Assembly (NCBI GenBank): GCA_020328155.1
Contig: JAIXMX010000006.1
Location: forward strand, 3,936-56,228
Direction of reading: 5' to 3'
DNA from: Candidatus Endomicrobiellum agilis
GTDB taxonomy: Bacteria > Elusimicrobiota > Endomicrobiia > Endomicrobiales > Endomicrobiaceae
Length of the DNA stretch: 52,293 nt
The notes under the pieces are model-generated. The model did no database searches. It was not told where the DNA came from and worked only from the letters and a program-made list of their open reading frames with translations. The position numbers and the translations under genes were made by a program. Below are positions 37,865 to 47,654 of the stretch, in pieces. The stretch's first letter is position 1. Each line of letters begins with the position of its first letter.

Positions 37865-40800
37865 CTAGTTTGTATGATGCAGTTCAACTGAATCTTTATA
37901 TCCGATTGCCGTTTCAACATCGTTTACAAAATTATCGGAATAGTCAGACAAATATTCGGTTTCAATGGAAAAATTGCCGTAGAGCGAATCTTCCAAATCC
38001 AGGTAAATTTTTGCTTTGCCTCTGTGCATACCAAGAATTTTCTTTAGATCTTCGAGTAAAACGTCATCGCATTTTGCAGTTGAAAGTTTTATATGTATTT
38101 CGCCGTAGTTCGGCTGAAATTTCTTTTTTGCCTCGTCAATTGTCATTACATCTTCCGCTATTATTTCAGTCTGCCCTTGAGCGGCTGTCAGTCTGCCCTT
38201 TACCACAACTACATTGCCGGTCGTAAGATAGTTATTATATTTGTCAAAACTTTTTGGGAAAAGCACCACGTCGATGCTGCCGTATATATCTTCTATGCCA
38301 AACCTTGCATACGATTCTTTCTTGGTTTTAGAAATAAGAGTTTTTGCTGAAGTTATCATACCGGCGACACGGACAATCTGCGCCGTTTTATAATCAGTAT
38401 TTTCTTTGGGCTGGGGAAGCCTGTCAAGTCTGTAATTAGAATAAGCAATGAGATCTTTCTCCCTATGTTTTAACGGATGACCGGAAATATAGTATCCCAA
38501 AACTTCTTTTTCAAACTCCAACGCTTTAAACAGTTCAAGCGGTTCTGCTTGTTGCAAAGAAAGCGCGTTTGTCATAGTTTCTGCACTGTTAAAAAGAAAT
38601 CCTTGCGAGGATTCTCTCTCTCGTTTTATTTTTACAACTTTATCAATAGACGAATCTAGGCTTTGAAGCAGGCTCGCTCTTACTACAAATTTATCCGCGC
38701 CGAAGGAGTCAAAGGCTCCCGCCTTTGTAAGACTCTCCAAAGCTTTTTTGTTAACCGCCTTTAAATCTATTCTCTGCAAAAAATCGTCCCAATCTTTAAA
38801 ACTTTTAACTTGTCCGCCGTCAATTCTCGACTGCTCTATGGACTTCGTTATGCCCTCGCCAACATTTTTAACGGCAAGCAGTCCAAAACGTATATTCGCA
38901 TTTTCTATTTTAAACTTTCCGCCAGAATACTGCACGTCGGGCGGCAACATTTCAATACCAAAGTTATCTGCATCGTCTATGTACGTTACGAGTTTGCTTT
39001 CCTCATTGTCTTTTACGGCGGAACGTCCGATTTCGCTGTTGAGCAGAGCAGTCAAATATTCCAAAGGATAATTTGCTTTTAAATAGGCTGTCTTATAAGA
39101 AATGACGCCATAAGCGGCGGAATGGGATTTATTAAAACCGTATCCGGCAAAAGACACGATGTTGTCAAATATTTTTTCCGCAACTTTTTTGTCAACATTC
39201 TTTTCTTTAGCGCCTTTTATAAATTTTTCTCTTTGTTCTTCAATAACTTCAGGTATTTTTTTACTCATAGCTTTACGCAAACTGTCCGCTTCTCCATGAG
39301 TAAAGCCTGCAAGCTCCACAGACATTTTCATTACCTGTTCCTGATATAAGATGACGCCGTAAGTGTCTTTTAATATAGATTCTTGTAACGGATGATCGTA
39401 AACAATTTTTGTCCTGCCGTGTTTGCGGTTTACAAAATCGTCCAACATCCCCGAACCCATAGGTCCCGGGCGGTACAGAGCAATCAGAGCTATTATATCG
39501 TCAATACTGCTGGGTTTGAGTTTTCTTATCAAATCTCTCATACCTTTGCTTTCAAGCTGAAATACGCCCATAGTTTCAGCTTTTTCGAGAAGTTTATAAG
39601 TTTTTTCATCGTCCAACGGGATATTGTCTAAATTGAAATCATGATTCCTTTTACGTATAAATTCTACGCAGTCGGCAATAATAGTGAGCGTTCTTAAGCC
39701 CAAAAAGTCAACTTTTAAAAGTCCGAGCTGCGGCAGCACGACGCCGTCATACTGTGTTGTAATAATATTTTTCGAACCTTTCGCGAGCGGCGAATAATTT
39801 GTAATTTTTTCGTTCGCTATAACCATACCCGCAGCATGCACTCCAGTGTGTCTTTTTAAACCTTCAAGTTTTCGCGAAACATCTATAAGTTTTGCAATTT
39901 TTTCGTCAGTCTTTACAAATTTTGCCAATTCCGTTGAAGTCTGCAAAGCATCGGCAATGCTTGCATTTTGCGGAATAAGTTTCGCAATGCTATTTGATTG
40001 TGCAGGACTAAAACCCATAACTCTCGCGACGTCTTTTATAACAAGCCGCGACTGCATTGAGCCGAACGTTATAATCTGCGCGCACTTCTCTTCGCCGTAT
40101 TTCCGGCGCACATATTGTATAACTTCGTCGCGTCCAGAATCTGCAAAATCTATATCTAAATCAGGCATTGAACGTCTGTCAGGATTTAAAAATCTTTCAA
40201 AAAGCAGACCGTATTTCAAAGGACATATATCCGTGATGCCTAAAGTATATGCAACCATAGAACCTGCTCCCGAACCTCTTCCGGGACCTACAGGAATGCC
40301 GTGGTCTTTCGCATATTTTATAAAGTCCGAAACTATTAAAAAGTAAGAAGCAAATCCCATTTTATTGATAATGGAAAGCTCGTGTTTCAATCTTTCCTTG
40401 TGTTCTGGTTTAACCGCGTCATATCTCGCCGCAAGTCCCTTTTGGCAAAGCATTTCAAGATATTTTGAATCCGATTCATACTCTTTTGGCACTGGAAACT
40501 GCGGCAGAAGCAGTTTATCCGTATTTATCTCAAGATTAGTTTTTTCTGCAATTTCCAAAGTATTCTTTATAGCTTCCGGCACATAAGAAAATGTTTTTAC
40601 CATGTCTTCTGCACTGCGATAGCAAAAAAGATCAGAAAAAAAGCGCAGTCGTTTATCATCACTAAGCATTTTACCTGTTCCGATACAAAGCAGAATATCA
40701 TGGATTTCAACATCTTCTTTTTTTAAAAAATGGCAGTCGTTTGTAGCGACAAGCGGAATTGAGGTTTTTTTTGATAATTCAACTAGGTTTTTGATTATTT

Positions 40801-41395
40801 TTTTCTGCGCTTCAAGACCGTTGTCCATAATTTCTATATAAAAATTATCTCTGCCGAAAATATCGCGGTATTCTATTGCGGCGTTCTGCGCCTTTTCGTT
40901 GTCTTCTTTCAATAAAGCAGACGCAACTTCGCCCGCAAGACAGCCCGACAAAGCAATCAGTCCCTGCCCGTACTTTTTTAAAACTTCTTTATCAACGCGC
41001 GGCTTATAGTAAAAACCTTCAGTAAACCCTATGCTTACTATTTGCATGAGGTTTTGATACCCTTTAAAATTTTTGGCAAGCAGGGTTAAATGATTATAGT
41101 TTTCGCCGTCGCCGTCAGTTTTGTTGCCACTTTTTTTATCCAAACGCGATTTTGGAGCAACATATACTTCACAGCCGATTATAGGTTTTATGCCGCTTTG
41201 CTTTGCAGCCCAGTAAAATTCCATAGCTCCGTACATATTGCCATGATCAGTAATGGCAAGCGCTGGCATCTTATATTCTTTAGCTATAAGGTTGAACAAT
41301 TCGCCGGGTCTTCCCTTATCGTCTGTGATCCTGCAAGCGCCGTCGAGGAGGGAATATTCGGTATGATTATGTAAATGTACAAATTCCGCGGCCAT
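37865..41395 (-). CDS. dnaE: DNA polymerase III alpha subunit
   Basis: This 1176-residue protein is the replicative polymerase of the DnaE1 type. In order: PHP domain (HLHNHTEYSLLDGA, DHGNMYG, residues 1-250), palm with the catalytic aspartates in MPDLDIDFADSGRDEV, the GPGRGSGAGSMVAY motif, the thumb and fingers, the beta-binding and helix-hairpin-helix part, an OB domain (from about 990, VRVAGMITSAKTL), and a short C-terminal domain. AGGTG lies seven bases before the ATG. All key motifs are intact. Confidence 0.97.
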   Translation of the reverse strand: MAAEFVHLHNHTEYSLLDGACRITDDKGRPGELFNLIAKEYKMPALAITDHGNMYGAMEFYWAAKQSGIKPIIGCEVYVAPKSRLDKKSGNKTDGDGENYNHLTLLAKNFKGYQNLMQIVSIGFTEGFYYKPRVDKEVLKKYGQGLIALSGCLAGEVASALLKEDNEKAQNAAIEYRDIFGRDNFYIEIMDNGLEAQKKIIKNLVELSKKTSIPLVATNDCHFLKKEDVEIHDILLCIGTGKMLSDDKRLRFFSDLFCYRSAEDMVKTFSYVPEAIKNTLEIAEKTNLEINTDKLLLPQFPVPKEYESDSKYLEMLCQKGLAARYDAVKPEHKERLKHELSIINKMGFASYFLIVSDFIKYAKDHGIPVGPGRGSGAGSMVAYTLGITDICPLKYGLLFERFLNPDRRSMPDLDIDFADSGRDEVIQYVRRKYGEEKCAQIITFGSMQSRLVIKDVARVMGFSPAQSNSIAKLIPQNASIADALQTSTELAKFVKTDEKIAKLIDVSRKLEGLKRHTGVHAAGMVIANEKITNYSPLAKGSKNIITTQYDGVVLPQLGLLKVDFLGLRTLTIIADCVEFIRKRNHDFNLDNIPLDDEKTYKLLEKAETMGVFQLESKGMRDLIRKLKPSSIDDIIALIALYRPGPMGSGMLDDFVNRKHGRTKIVYDHPLQESILKDTYGVILYQEQVMKMSVELAGFTHGEADSLRKAMSKKIPEVIEEQREKFIKGAKEKNVDKKVAEKIFDNIVSFAGYGFNKSHSAAYGVISYKTAYLKANYPLEYLTALLNSEIGRSAVKDNEESKLVTYIDDADNFGIEMLPPDVQYSGGKFKIENANIRFGLLAVKNVGEGITKSIEQSRIDGGQVKSFKDWDDFLQRIDLKAVNKKALESLTKAGAFDSFGADKFVVRASLLQSLDSSIDKVVKIKRERESSQGFLFNSAETMTNALSLQQAEPLELFKALEFEKEVLGYYISGHPLKHREKDLIAYSNYRLDRLPQPKENTDYKTAQIVRVAGMITSAKTLISKTKKESYARFGIEDIYGSIDVVLFPKSFDKYNNYLTTGNVVVVKGRLTAAQGQTEIIAEDVMTIDEAKKKFQPNYGEIHIKLSTAKCDDVLLEDLKKILGMHRGKAKIYLDLEDSLYGNFSIETEYLSDYSDNFVNDVETAIGYKDSVELHHTN

Positions 41396-41842
41396 AAAAA
41401 AACACCTATTTCTTCCTATTTTCTATTTTTGATTTGTTGCATTATATCATTTTTAAAAGCTTATTTTTAGCCTTTATTTTAACGAATATGAAAATCGTAT
41501 TTGCAAATAATTTCTAAGAGTTTTGAGATTTTTGTTAAGAATATTTGTTATTTCTTGATATTATCTATAAACAGCGGTAAACTTCCAGAACAAGACGATA
41601 TAGTGCCTAATATATTCAGATTATCCCACAATCTTACAATACTTCAAGCAAAAGAGCCTTATCTTGCCAAACGGTAAAACTATTTCATATAATCATGACA
41701 ATACATGCGGCATTCCAACCTTAACGCAAAAATGAAAAGACTTTCCAAAACCGATAAAACGCAGGAACGCAAAGAAATCACGCGGCACCATAAAAAAGCG
41801 ATGGCGGTATCTTGAATTACATTCAATTTTAAATCAAAAATT
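41396..41842. other. Spacer between divergent dnaE and lemA with a gene remnant
   Basis: Near 41430-41460 (minus) a TATAAT-like box could serve dnaE. On the plus strand about 41546-41677 reads as protein (GKLPEQDDIVPNIFRLSHN) up to TAA, and another frame continues NEKTFQNR-like fragments. This is a probable decayed gene. The family is not recognised. Confidence 0.35.
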
Positions 41843-42439
41843 ATGGAGAAAATCACGCTGACAATAACAACAATTTTCATTATTTTAATCATTCTTGCAG
41901 GATTGTACGTTCTTTTAACCTACAACAGGCTTATAACGCTCAGAAACAGAGTAAAAGAAGCGTGGAGCGATATTGAAGTGCAGATGAAACGCCGCTATGA
42001 TTTAATACCTAACTTTGTAGAAACGGTTAAAGGTTATGCGTCGCACGAGAAAAATACTCTTAGCGACGTTATAAAAGCAAGGAATACCGCTATGCAGAAC
42101 ATGGGAAATATTTCGGATAAAGCTCAGGCTGAGAACGCATTATCCGGAACGTTAAAATCTCTTTTTGCGCTATCCGAAAATTATCCGAATTTAAAAGCAA
42201 ATCAAAACTTTTTAGAACTTCAGAGAGAGCTTGCGGACACCGAAAACAAAATACAATCAAGTCGCAGATTTTATAATTCGAACGTCCTTGCCATCAATAC
42301 AAAGCTTGAATTATTTCCAAGCAATATTATTGGCAGCGTATTTGGTTTTAGAAAACACGATTTATTTAAACTTGACGATACTGAACAGGGAGCAAAAAAA
42401 CCCGTTAAAGTTTCATTTTGCCTCTTCTGTTTATTATAA
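41843..42439 (+). CDS. lemA: LemA family protein
   Basis: The 198-residue protein has an N-terminal membrane helix (residues 5-25) followed by the LemA four-helix domain with its signatures YNRLITLRNRVKEAWSDIEVQMKRRYDLIPNFVE, FLELQRELADTENKIQSSRRFYN and the closing FGF motif. LemA proteins sit in the envelope next to M48 proteases, as here. Family members usually end soon after P-V-K-V. Here an extra SFCLFCLL follows, which may come from a lost stop codon. Confidence 0.93.
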   Translation: MEKITLTITTIFIILIILAGLYVLLTYNRLITLRNRVKEAWSDIEVQMKRRYDLIPNFVETVKGYASHEKNTLSDVIKARNTAMQNMGNISDKAQAENALSGTLKSLFALSENYPNLKANQNFLELQRELADTENKIQSSRRFYNSNVLAINTKLELFPSNIIGSVFGFRKHDLFKLDDTEQGAKKPVKVSFCLFCLL

Positions 42440-42620
42440 ATGGATTCATTTTGCCAAATGACGGAAATATAGAAACGATGCGCATTAAAAGCTTGAACTG
42501 CCGCCTTCTTTTTCCGCTTGTTTTTCAAACGGCGGTTCCTGAATAAAATCTTTCAAAACAGCGCTTTACGCCAGTTTTAGACGACGGTAACGCGCACACT
42601 CGCAAATGAGAGTTTTATCT

Positions 42621-43622
42621 ATGGCAAATATAACAACTTACGATTTTATCAGCTCAAACTCCAGAAGAACCGTATGGCTTATGATTTTATTTCCAATAAG
42701 CCTTGCCGCAATAATTTACTTAATAATACTTTTAGCGAGCATTTTCGTAACCGCCGATAAAAGTCAAATACACAATCAGATTTCCACGATTGCAACTGCC
42801 AACCAAACGGCTTTCCATATTCTCCCCGTAATATCGGTTACAGCGATACTGTGGATTTTGGTAAGTTATTACGCGGGACAATTTTTTATTCTCTCTGCCG
42901 TAAGCGCTGTTGAACTTACAAAAAAAAATGCTCCAGAAGTGATACGCACTGTTGAAAATATCGCCATAGCGGCGGGTCTTCCAATGCCGAAAGTTTACGC
43001 AATAGATGACGAAGCGTTAAACGCTTTTGCAACCGGCAGAGATCCCGAACATTCTTATATAGTTTTAACAAAAGGCATTATTAATAAACTAAAAAAACCG
43101 GAACTTGAGGGCGTTATAGCGCACGAGATGTCGCATATAGGAAATAGAGATATACGGCTTATGCTTATAATGATTGTGTGTATAAGTTTTGCAACTGTCG
43201 TCGCGGAATTACTGCTGAGGTTTGCGTTAACGGCAAAAACAAGAAATTCTAAAAATAATAACAACGCTGTCGTGCAAATATTTTCATTTGCTTTGGCAAC
43301 AGCCTTTTATATATATGGATATTTGGTTGCTCCGCTTATAAAGCTTGCAGTATCTCGCACAAGAGAACTTCAGGCTGATGCGACAGCCGCCTTAATAACA
43401 AGAAACCCTCAAGGGCTTATAGACGCTTTAAAAAAAATTTCAGATAATTCTATAGTTAAAAATTTAAGCGATAAACAAACAATTTCGTCAATCTGTATTG
43501 CAAATCCTTTGACTAAAAACAAACAGAACTCTTTTTTCTCAAAAATTTCAGGACTTTTTGCAACGCATCCGCCTATTGAAGACAGAATAAAAGCATTGCA
43601 AGCTATGGACGGATACAGATAA
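42621..43622 (+). CDS. htpX: M48 family membrane metalloprotease (HtpX-like)
   Basis: The 333-residue protein has two N-terminal membrane helices (about residues 18-45 and 65-92) and two more after the active site. The zinc motif is H168-E-M-S-H172, with the third ligand in RELQADATAAL. HtpX cuts damaged membrane proteins. I chose the ATG at 42621 (MANITTYDF), with GAGAG at a proper distance, over 42606. It follows lemA by about 180 bases, a very common pairing. Confidence 0.93.
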   Translation: MANITTYDFISSNSRRTVWLMILFPISLAAIIYLIILLASIFVTADKSQIHNQISTIATANQTAFHILPVISVTAILWILVSYYAGQFFILSAVSAVELTKKNAPEVIRTVENIAIAAGLPMPKVYAIDDEALNAFATGRDPEHSYIVLTKGIINKLKKPELEGVIAHEMSHIGNRDIRLMLIMIVCISFATVVAELLLRFALTAKTRNSKNNNNAVVQIFSFALATAFYIYGYLVAPLIKLAVSRTRELQADATAALITRNPQGLIDALKKISDNSIVKNLSDKQTISSICIANPLTKNKQNSFFSKISGLFATHPPIEDRIKALQAMDGYR

Positions 43623-43663
43623 AAACAGGATGGAAAGTTAAAATAATAACCGCGGCGGTAAAT

Positions 43664-43891
43664 TTGAAAGAAAAGTCAGCCACCGAGCATCTCAAACAGT
43701 TTAAAGATAAAACGGTAATTATATGCGGCGACTGCAATACCGCCCATTTTCCGATAGATTCGGCAAAACCAAAAGAAACCGAGAACGCAGGGCTGCGAAT
43801 CCTCCAAAATTTGAATAAAAAAAACACGCCAAAAATTAGAGAAAAACAGTTCTTCCAAGCTTTGAGCGGAAAGAAAGGGAAAAGACACTAG
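43664..43891 (+). pseudogene. Inverted duplicate of part of xthA inside a chimeric ORF
   Basis: Bases 43687-43778 are the reverse complement of 44160-44251 within xthA with about three mismatches in 92 bases. They read LKQFKDKTVIICGDCNTAHF on the plus strand. The ORF then runs into unrelated sequence (NKKNTPKIREKQFFQ) and ends four bases into the xthA stop region. It lacks all other catalytic motifs and a ribosome site, so it is not a working nuclease. The near identity indicates a recent event. Confidence 0.85.
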
Positions 43892-44643
43892 AAAACCGTT
43901 ATTGAAACAGGACAGTGATCTGAACCTGAAACTGATTTTCTAATATCTGCAAATTTCAGGTGTTTAACTGAATGTTGCGACATAAAAAAATAATCTATTC
44001 TCCAACCTGCATTCCTTGATCTGGCGGCGGTTTTATAATCCCACCATGTATAATTGCCGGGTTCTTTATTAAAATATCTGAACGTATCAATAAATCCAGA
44101 TGAAACAAGATTGTCAAGTTTTTCTCTTTCTTCAGGCATAAAACCAGATACTTTCTCACTTTCTTTTGGTCTTGCCAAATCTATCGGAAAATGGGCGGTA
44201 TTGCAGTCGCCGCATATAATTACCGTTTTATCTTTAAACTGTTTGAGATACCCGATTAAATAATCGTAAAATTCCATTTTATACCTAAGTCGTTCCCGCG
44301 AAGCTCCGCCGTTAGGAAAGTAAACATTAAAAAGGATAAAAGCCTCAAAATCAAGACGGAGTATTCTGCCTTCATTGTCAAAAGCTTTATTTTCAACGCT
44401 GACGCTTACAGATTTGGGATTAATTTTTGACCAAACGGCAACGCCGCTGTAACCCTTTTTTTCCGCAGAGGAACAGTAAAAATTGTACCCGTCGATTTCT
44501 CTTATATCTTTGGGAAACTGCGTTTCATCAGCTTTTGTTTCCTGCACGCAGACAATATCGGCATTTTCCTCTTTAAACCAAGCGGTAAAATTTTTTTTAT
44601 ATATTGCTCTTATGCCGTTTACATTCCATGAAACTATTTTCAT
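43888..44643 (-). CDS. xthA: Exodeoxyribonuclease III
   Basis: The 251-residue AP endonuclease/3'-exonuclease acts in base-excision repair. It has MKIVSWNVNGIRAI with the metal-binding Asn, CVQETKA with the Glu, NVYFPNGG, the active-site D-x-N in ICGDCNTAH, WWDYKTAARSRNAGWRIDYFF, and the final SDHCPV. No Shine-Dalgarno is visible before the ATG. A part of the gene is copied in inverted orientation just downstream. Confidence 0.96.
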   Translation of the reverse strand: MKIVSWNVNGIRAIYKKNFTAWFKEENADIVCVQETKADETQFPKDIREIDGYNFYCSSAEKKGYSGVAVWSKINPKSVSVSVENKAFDNEGRILRLDFEAFILFNVYFPNGGASRERLRYKMEFYDYLIGYLKQFKDKTVIICGDCNTAHFPIDLARPKESEKVSGFMPEEREKLDNLVSSGFIDTFRYFNKEPGNYTWWDYKTAARSRNAGWRIDYFFMSQHSVKHLKFADIRKSVSGSDHCPVSITVF

Positions 44644-44802
44644 TTGCTTTTACAAAAAAATAAATTCTTCAACTCGTATATTCCCAACCGCCATTTGAAA
44701 TACCATCGACGATATCATTCTTTCCGCCAGCTAGCGATAAACGCGTTTGAATAGTCCCCGCCAATAAAATCCGCAGCGACATTTGGCGGTGCCATTACGA
44801 GA

Positions 44803-45264
44803 CTAAAATTTTGCGTTGATAATTATCATTACAGGAACAGGTCCCGTTTTAATGAAATTTATAAAACCGATTTGTACGCCTTCCATATTCTCAGCCACAT
44901 TTATAAAACCTATCTGAAGACCTTTTATTGATATCGCTTTATTAAAAAATCCTTTTTGTATGCCTCTAATTTCACCCGAATTCAAATTTATCATACCTGT
45001 CTGCAATCCTTTAAATAACCTTGTGAACGTTATAAGCCAAGCATGCTGCCATCCTAAACAGTCGTCAGTTTTTGTATAAATTAGATTCCACGCTAAACCT
45101 CTTACTTCGCGAGTATAAGATCCGAGACCTATTTCCAGACCATTAACTGAATCGTCTTTCGGAAAGGCATTTTTTTCCCATAAAGAAACTTTAATTGGCG
45201 CTGCCGCAAAAATAACGCTTGCGGACACAACAACCGCGCAGAACACTGACAATAACTTTTTCAT
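44803..45264 (-). CDS. Secreted LA_2272-like surface repeat protein
   Basis: The 153-residue protein has a signal peptide (residues 1-21, ending VIFAAA) and then a run of repeats of about 18 residues with the core (G/V)-(L/I/V)-Q-x-G-(F/M)-(I/F)-N: GLQTGMIN, GIQKGFFN, GLQIGFIN, GVQIGFIN. It ends VMIIINAKF. This matches the LA_2272 type of surface-repeat proteins, which likely fold as beta strands in the outer membrane or on the surface. No enzyme motif is present. GGGGAGG precedes the start. It stands alone between xthA and engB. Confidence 0.8.
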   Translation of the reverse strand: MKKLLSVFCAVVVSASVIFAAAPIKVSLWEKNAFPKDDSVNGLEIGLGSYTREVRGLAWNLIYTKTDDCLGWQHAWLITFTRLFKGLQTGMINLNSGEIRGIQKGFFNKAISIKGLQIGFINVAENMEGVQIGFINFIKTGPVPVMIIINAKF

Positions 45265-45339
45265 TTATGCCTCCCCGTTCTTTTATTTACGGCATTAAAC
45301 TGATGCGGCATTTGCGCCGTATGCCGGCGTAAACACGCA

Positions 45340-45921
45340 TTAACTGTTCAAGAATTTTAAAACATCTATCCGCAATTTATCAAACCCATTTTTCTTTTTC
45401 GCACTTACCGCAAACACGTTTGATTTATCCGTACCAAAACACTCTGCCGCTTTACTTCGTATTTCATTTTCAGGAACGTCTCGAGGCACTTTATCACACT
45501 TGTTTGCGATAATTTTAAAGAGAATACTATATCTTTTAAGCCATTCAGCCATATCAAAATCTAATTCCGTAGGACCTACAAAAGCATCCACAATAATATA
45601 AACCGCTTTATTGCTTTTTCTTTTGATTATGCATTCTTCCATCATGTCTTTCCAAAGTTCTTTTTCCCGCGGATTTACTTTCGCAAAACCGTACCCCGGT
45701 AAATCTATTATCCATTTTCTCATAGAAACGCTATAAACATTTATGCTTCTTGTTCTGCCGGGAGTTTTTGACGTTCTTGCTAAATTCTTTTGCAAACACA
45801 GAGCGTTTATGACGCTGCTCTTCCCGACATTAGATCTTCCAGAAAAAATAACTTCCGCCGCGCTTTTCGGCAAAGAATCCGCCTTTGTTGCAGCTCTGAA
45901 AAAAACCGTTTTATTTAACAT
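45340..45921 (-). CDS. engB: Ribosome-biogenesis GTPase YsxC/EngB
   Basis: The 193-residue protein has the TRAFAC GTPase motifs in order: G1 SGRSNVGKSS, G2 region TSKTPGRTRSINVY, G3 DLPGYGFAKV and G4 NKCDKV, with VSAKKKNGFD as G5. It aids late 50S assembly. I chose the ATG at 45921 (MLNKTVFFRAAT), which gives the normal length. The frame is open up to 46017, but the extra residues look non-coding. It is essential in most bacteria. Confidence 0.94.
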   Translation of the reverse strand: MLNKTVFFRAATKADSLPKSAAEVIFSGRSNVGKSSVINALCLQKNLARTSKTPGRTRSINVYSVSMRKWIIDLPGYGFAKVNPREKELWKDMMEECIIKRKSNKAVYIIVDAFVGPTELDFDMAEWLKRYSILFKIIANKCDKVPRDVPENEIRSKAAECFGTDKSNVFAVSAKKKNGFDKLRIDVLKFLNS

Positions 45922-46170
45922 ACATGACCTGCCCGCCACGCAATATACCCGCGCTGGAACAAAAAATAAAAGATATGATTTTTGATATCTTCGCCCGCGC
46001 TGAAAGTCTCGCGCCATTTACCAGCCGCACCGCTCGCGACTGTCTTAGGATTTACCAAAAAAATAACAGCAGAGACTGCCTCAAACAATCCGCCATTTTT
46101 TGCTCTAACAAAAAAAACTTACTCTTTTTTTATAGATTCGCAAGTACTGCTTTGCCGTTACGGATAAGCC

Positions 46171-46887
46171 TTAGTCTCTGTTACCCAGTTTTGAAAGAAG
46201 TTTCAACATTTCAAGATAAAGCCATACAAGCGTTATCATAAGGGAAAGAGCGCCGTACCATTCCATGTATTTTGGAGAACCGCTCTGCGCGCCTTTTTCA
46301 ATTAAATCAAAATCAATTATGAGATTGAGAGACGCAACGGCGGCAATCGCAAAACTTACAACAATTCCCAAAGTTGAAGAATCATGAATATATGGAAACT
46401 TCCCGACTCCGAAAACATTTAAAAGTAAATCCGCCATATAGACAAGCCCTATGGCCAATGTTGAAAATATCACGGCTTTTTGAAATCTCGGAGTAGCTTT
46501 AAGCATGCCTGCTTTATAGGATGCAAGCATACAAAATAAAACGCATATTGTTGCGAGAATTGCATTTACTACAATACCCTGGTACATTTTTTCAAAATAC
46601 AAAGAAACCACACCTAGAACAAGTCCTTCGCACAGCGCGTAAAGTGGCGACAAAAACGGCGACGCCGTCTTTTTAAACACTGAAACAACAGCCAAAACAA
46701 AAGCTCCCATTAATATCGGAAACAGCAAAGGCATTATTACAGCAGGATGCGTCCAAGAATAAAATGCGCTTGCGGCAAGAAAAATCCATAAAATTATACT
46801 TTTGTTTATCGTTCCCGACACCGTCATAACTCCGTTATGACTTGCGGGCGAGTGAAAAACGCTATCTCTTAAAAGTGGATTGCTCAT
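46171..46887 (-). CDS. Bax inhibitor-1/YccA-like membrane protein
   Basis: The 238-residue protein has seven hydrophobic helices from about residue 28 to 235 after a polar N-terminus (MSNPLLRDSVF, as in the BaxI_1 family). The conserved PLYALCEGLVLG and the late SPKYMEWYGALSLMITLVWLYLEMLKLL segment are family marks. Relatives act as pH-gated calcium leaks in membranes. The bacterial role is poorly known. GGAGG precedes the ATG. It overlaps the Nudix gene by 26 bases, so the two are coupled. Confidence 0.88.
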   Translation of the reverse strand: MSNPLLRDSVFHSPASHNGVMTVSGTINKSIILWIFLAASAFYSWTHPAVIMPLLFPILMGAFVLAVVSVFKKTASPFLSPLYALCEGLVLGVVSLYFEKMYQGIVVNAILATICVLFCMLASYKAGMLKATPRFQKAVIFSTLAIGLVYMADLLLNVFGVGKFPYIHDSSTLGIVVSFAIAAVASLNLIIDFDLIEKGAQSGSPKYMEWYGALSLMITLVWLYLEMLKLLSKLGNRD

Positions 46888-47326
46888 ATTGTCCTCCTGC
46901 GATTAAATTGTACGCTGAATTTATGATTTCTTTCTGATTCGCAAAAAAAAGCAAGTCTTGCGCATGGTTTATATTGACCCATCTTAATTGCGATATCTCG
47001 CCCTTGTCAAAATCTAAAGCATTTTCAAGCGCCAACGCCAGAAAATATATAGAATGCTTTTCAACCGTCTTATCTTTTGCGCAACTGGCAGCTCCGTTAA
47101 TTATATATACATCTTCTTTTCTGAAATTTTCAATAAATTCAATTTTTTTAATTCCCGTTTCTTCAAAAATCTCTCTCCTTGCAGTTTCTATCTCGCTTTC
47201 ACCGTTTTCAATATGTCCTTTTGGAAATCCCCATTTTCCGTTACGTTTTGAATTCACAAGCAGAAATACAGGATTGCCATTCTGGATTTTGTAAATTACC
47301 GCGCCACAAGAAAATTCTTTAAGCAT
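46862..47326 (-). CDS. Nudix hydrolase
   Basis: The 154-residue protein has a complete Nudix box, G-H-I-E-N-G-E-(x7)-R-R-E-I-F-E-E-T-G-I, which binds magnesium and the diphosphate. FPKGHIE directly before it and SCGAVIYKI at the start resemble diadenosine-polyphosphate hydrolases, which lower Ap4A levels, but the substrate is not certain. AGGAAG lies seven bases before the ATG. It is translated with the downstream Bax-inhibitor gene. Confidence 0.92.
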   Translation of the reverse strand: MLKEFSCGAVIYKIQNGNPVFLLVNSKRNGKWGFPKGHIENGESEIETARREIFEETGIKKIEFIENFRKEDVYIINGAASCAKDKTVEKHSIYFLALALENALDFDKGEISQLRWVNINHAQDLLFFANQKEIINSAYNLIAGGQYEQSTFKR

Positions 47327-47654
47327 TTATATTCTTCCTGTTTTTACCGACTGTGTCATTTAATCCGCTGTTTACAGATAAAACAGAATACCAGCGCTAT
47401 TTTTTCCCATTGAGCTGCTACCCGCAAACAAAACTGTTATAACTGTCAACAGACAACAAATGCTGAATGCGCGCGGGAATAAAATAAGTCTAAAATTTTG
47501 ATTTGCCACAGAGGATAAAAGTTCTGTTGTTGAAAAAAATAAACGGCGACGGAGATAACACAAACTGCATCTATACTCCGCCGCTGCGGGAAAAATAAAA
47601 GCGCTCCCGCAAATTGCAGTAAAATAATAAACTGTAATTAAAAATCATTTCTAA
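47327..47654. other. Spacer between cinA and the Nudix gene
   Basis: Nothing recognisable. An open minus-strand frame (47563-47372) has no ribosome site and no motif. No clear terminator or promoter was found by eye. Confidence 0.35.
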
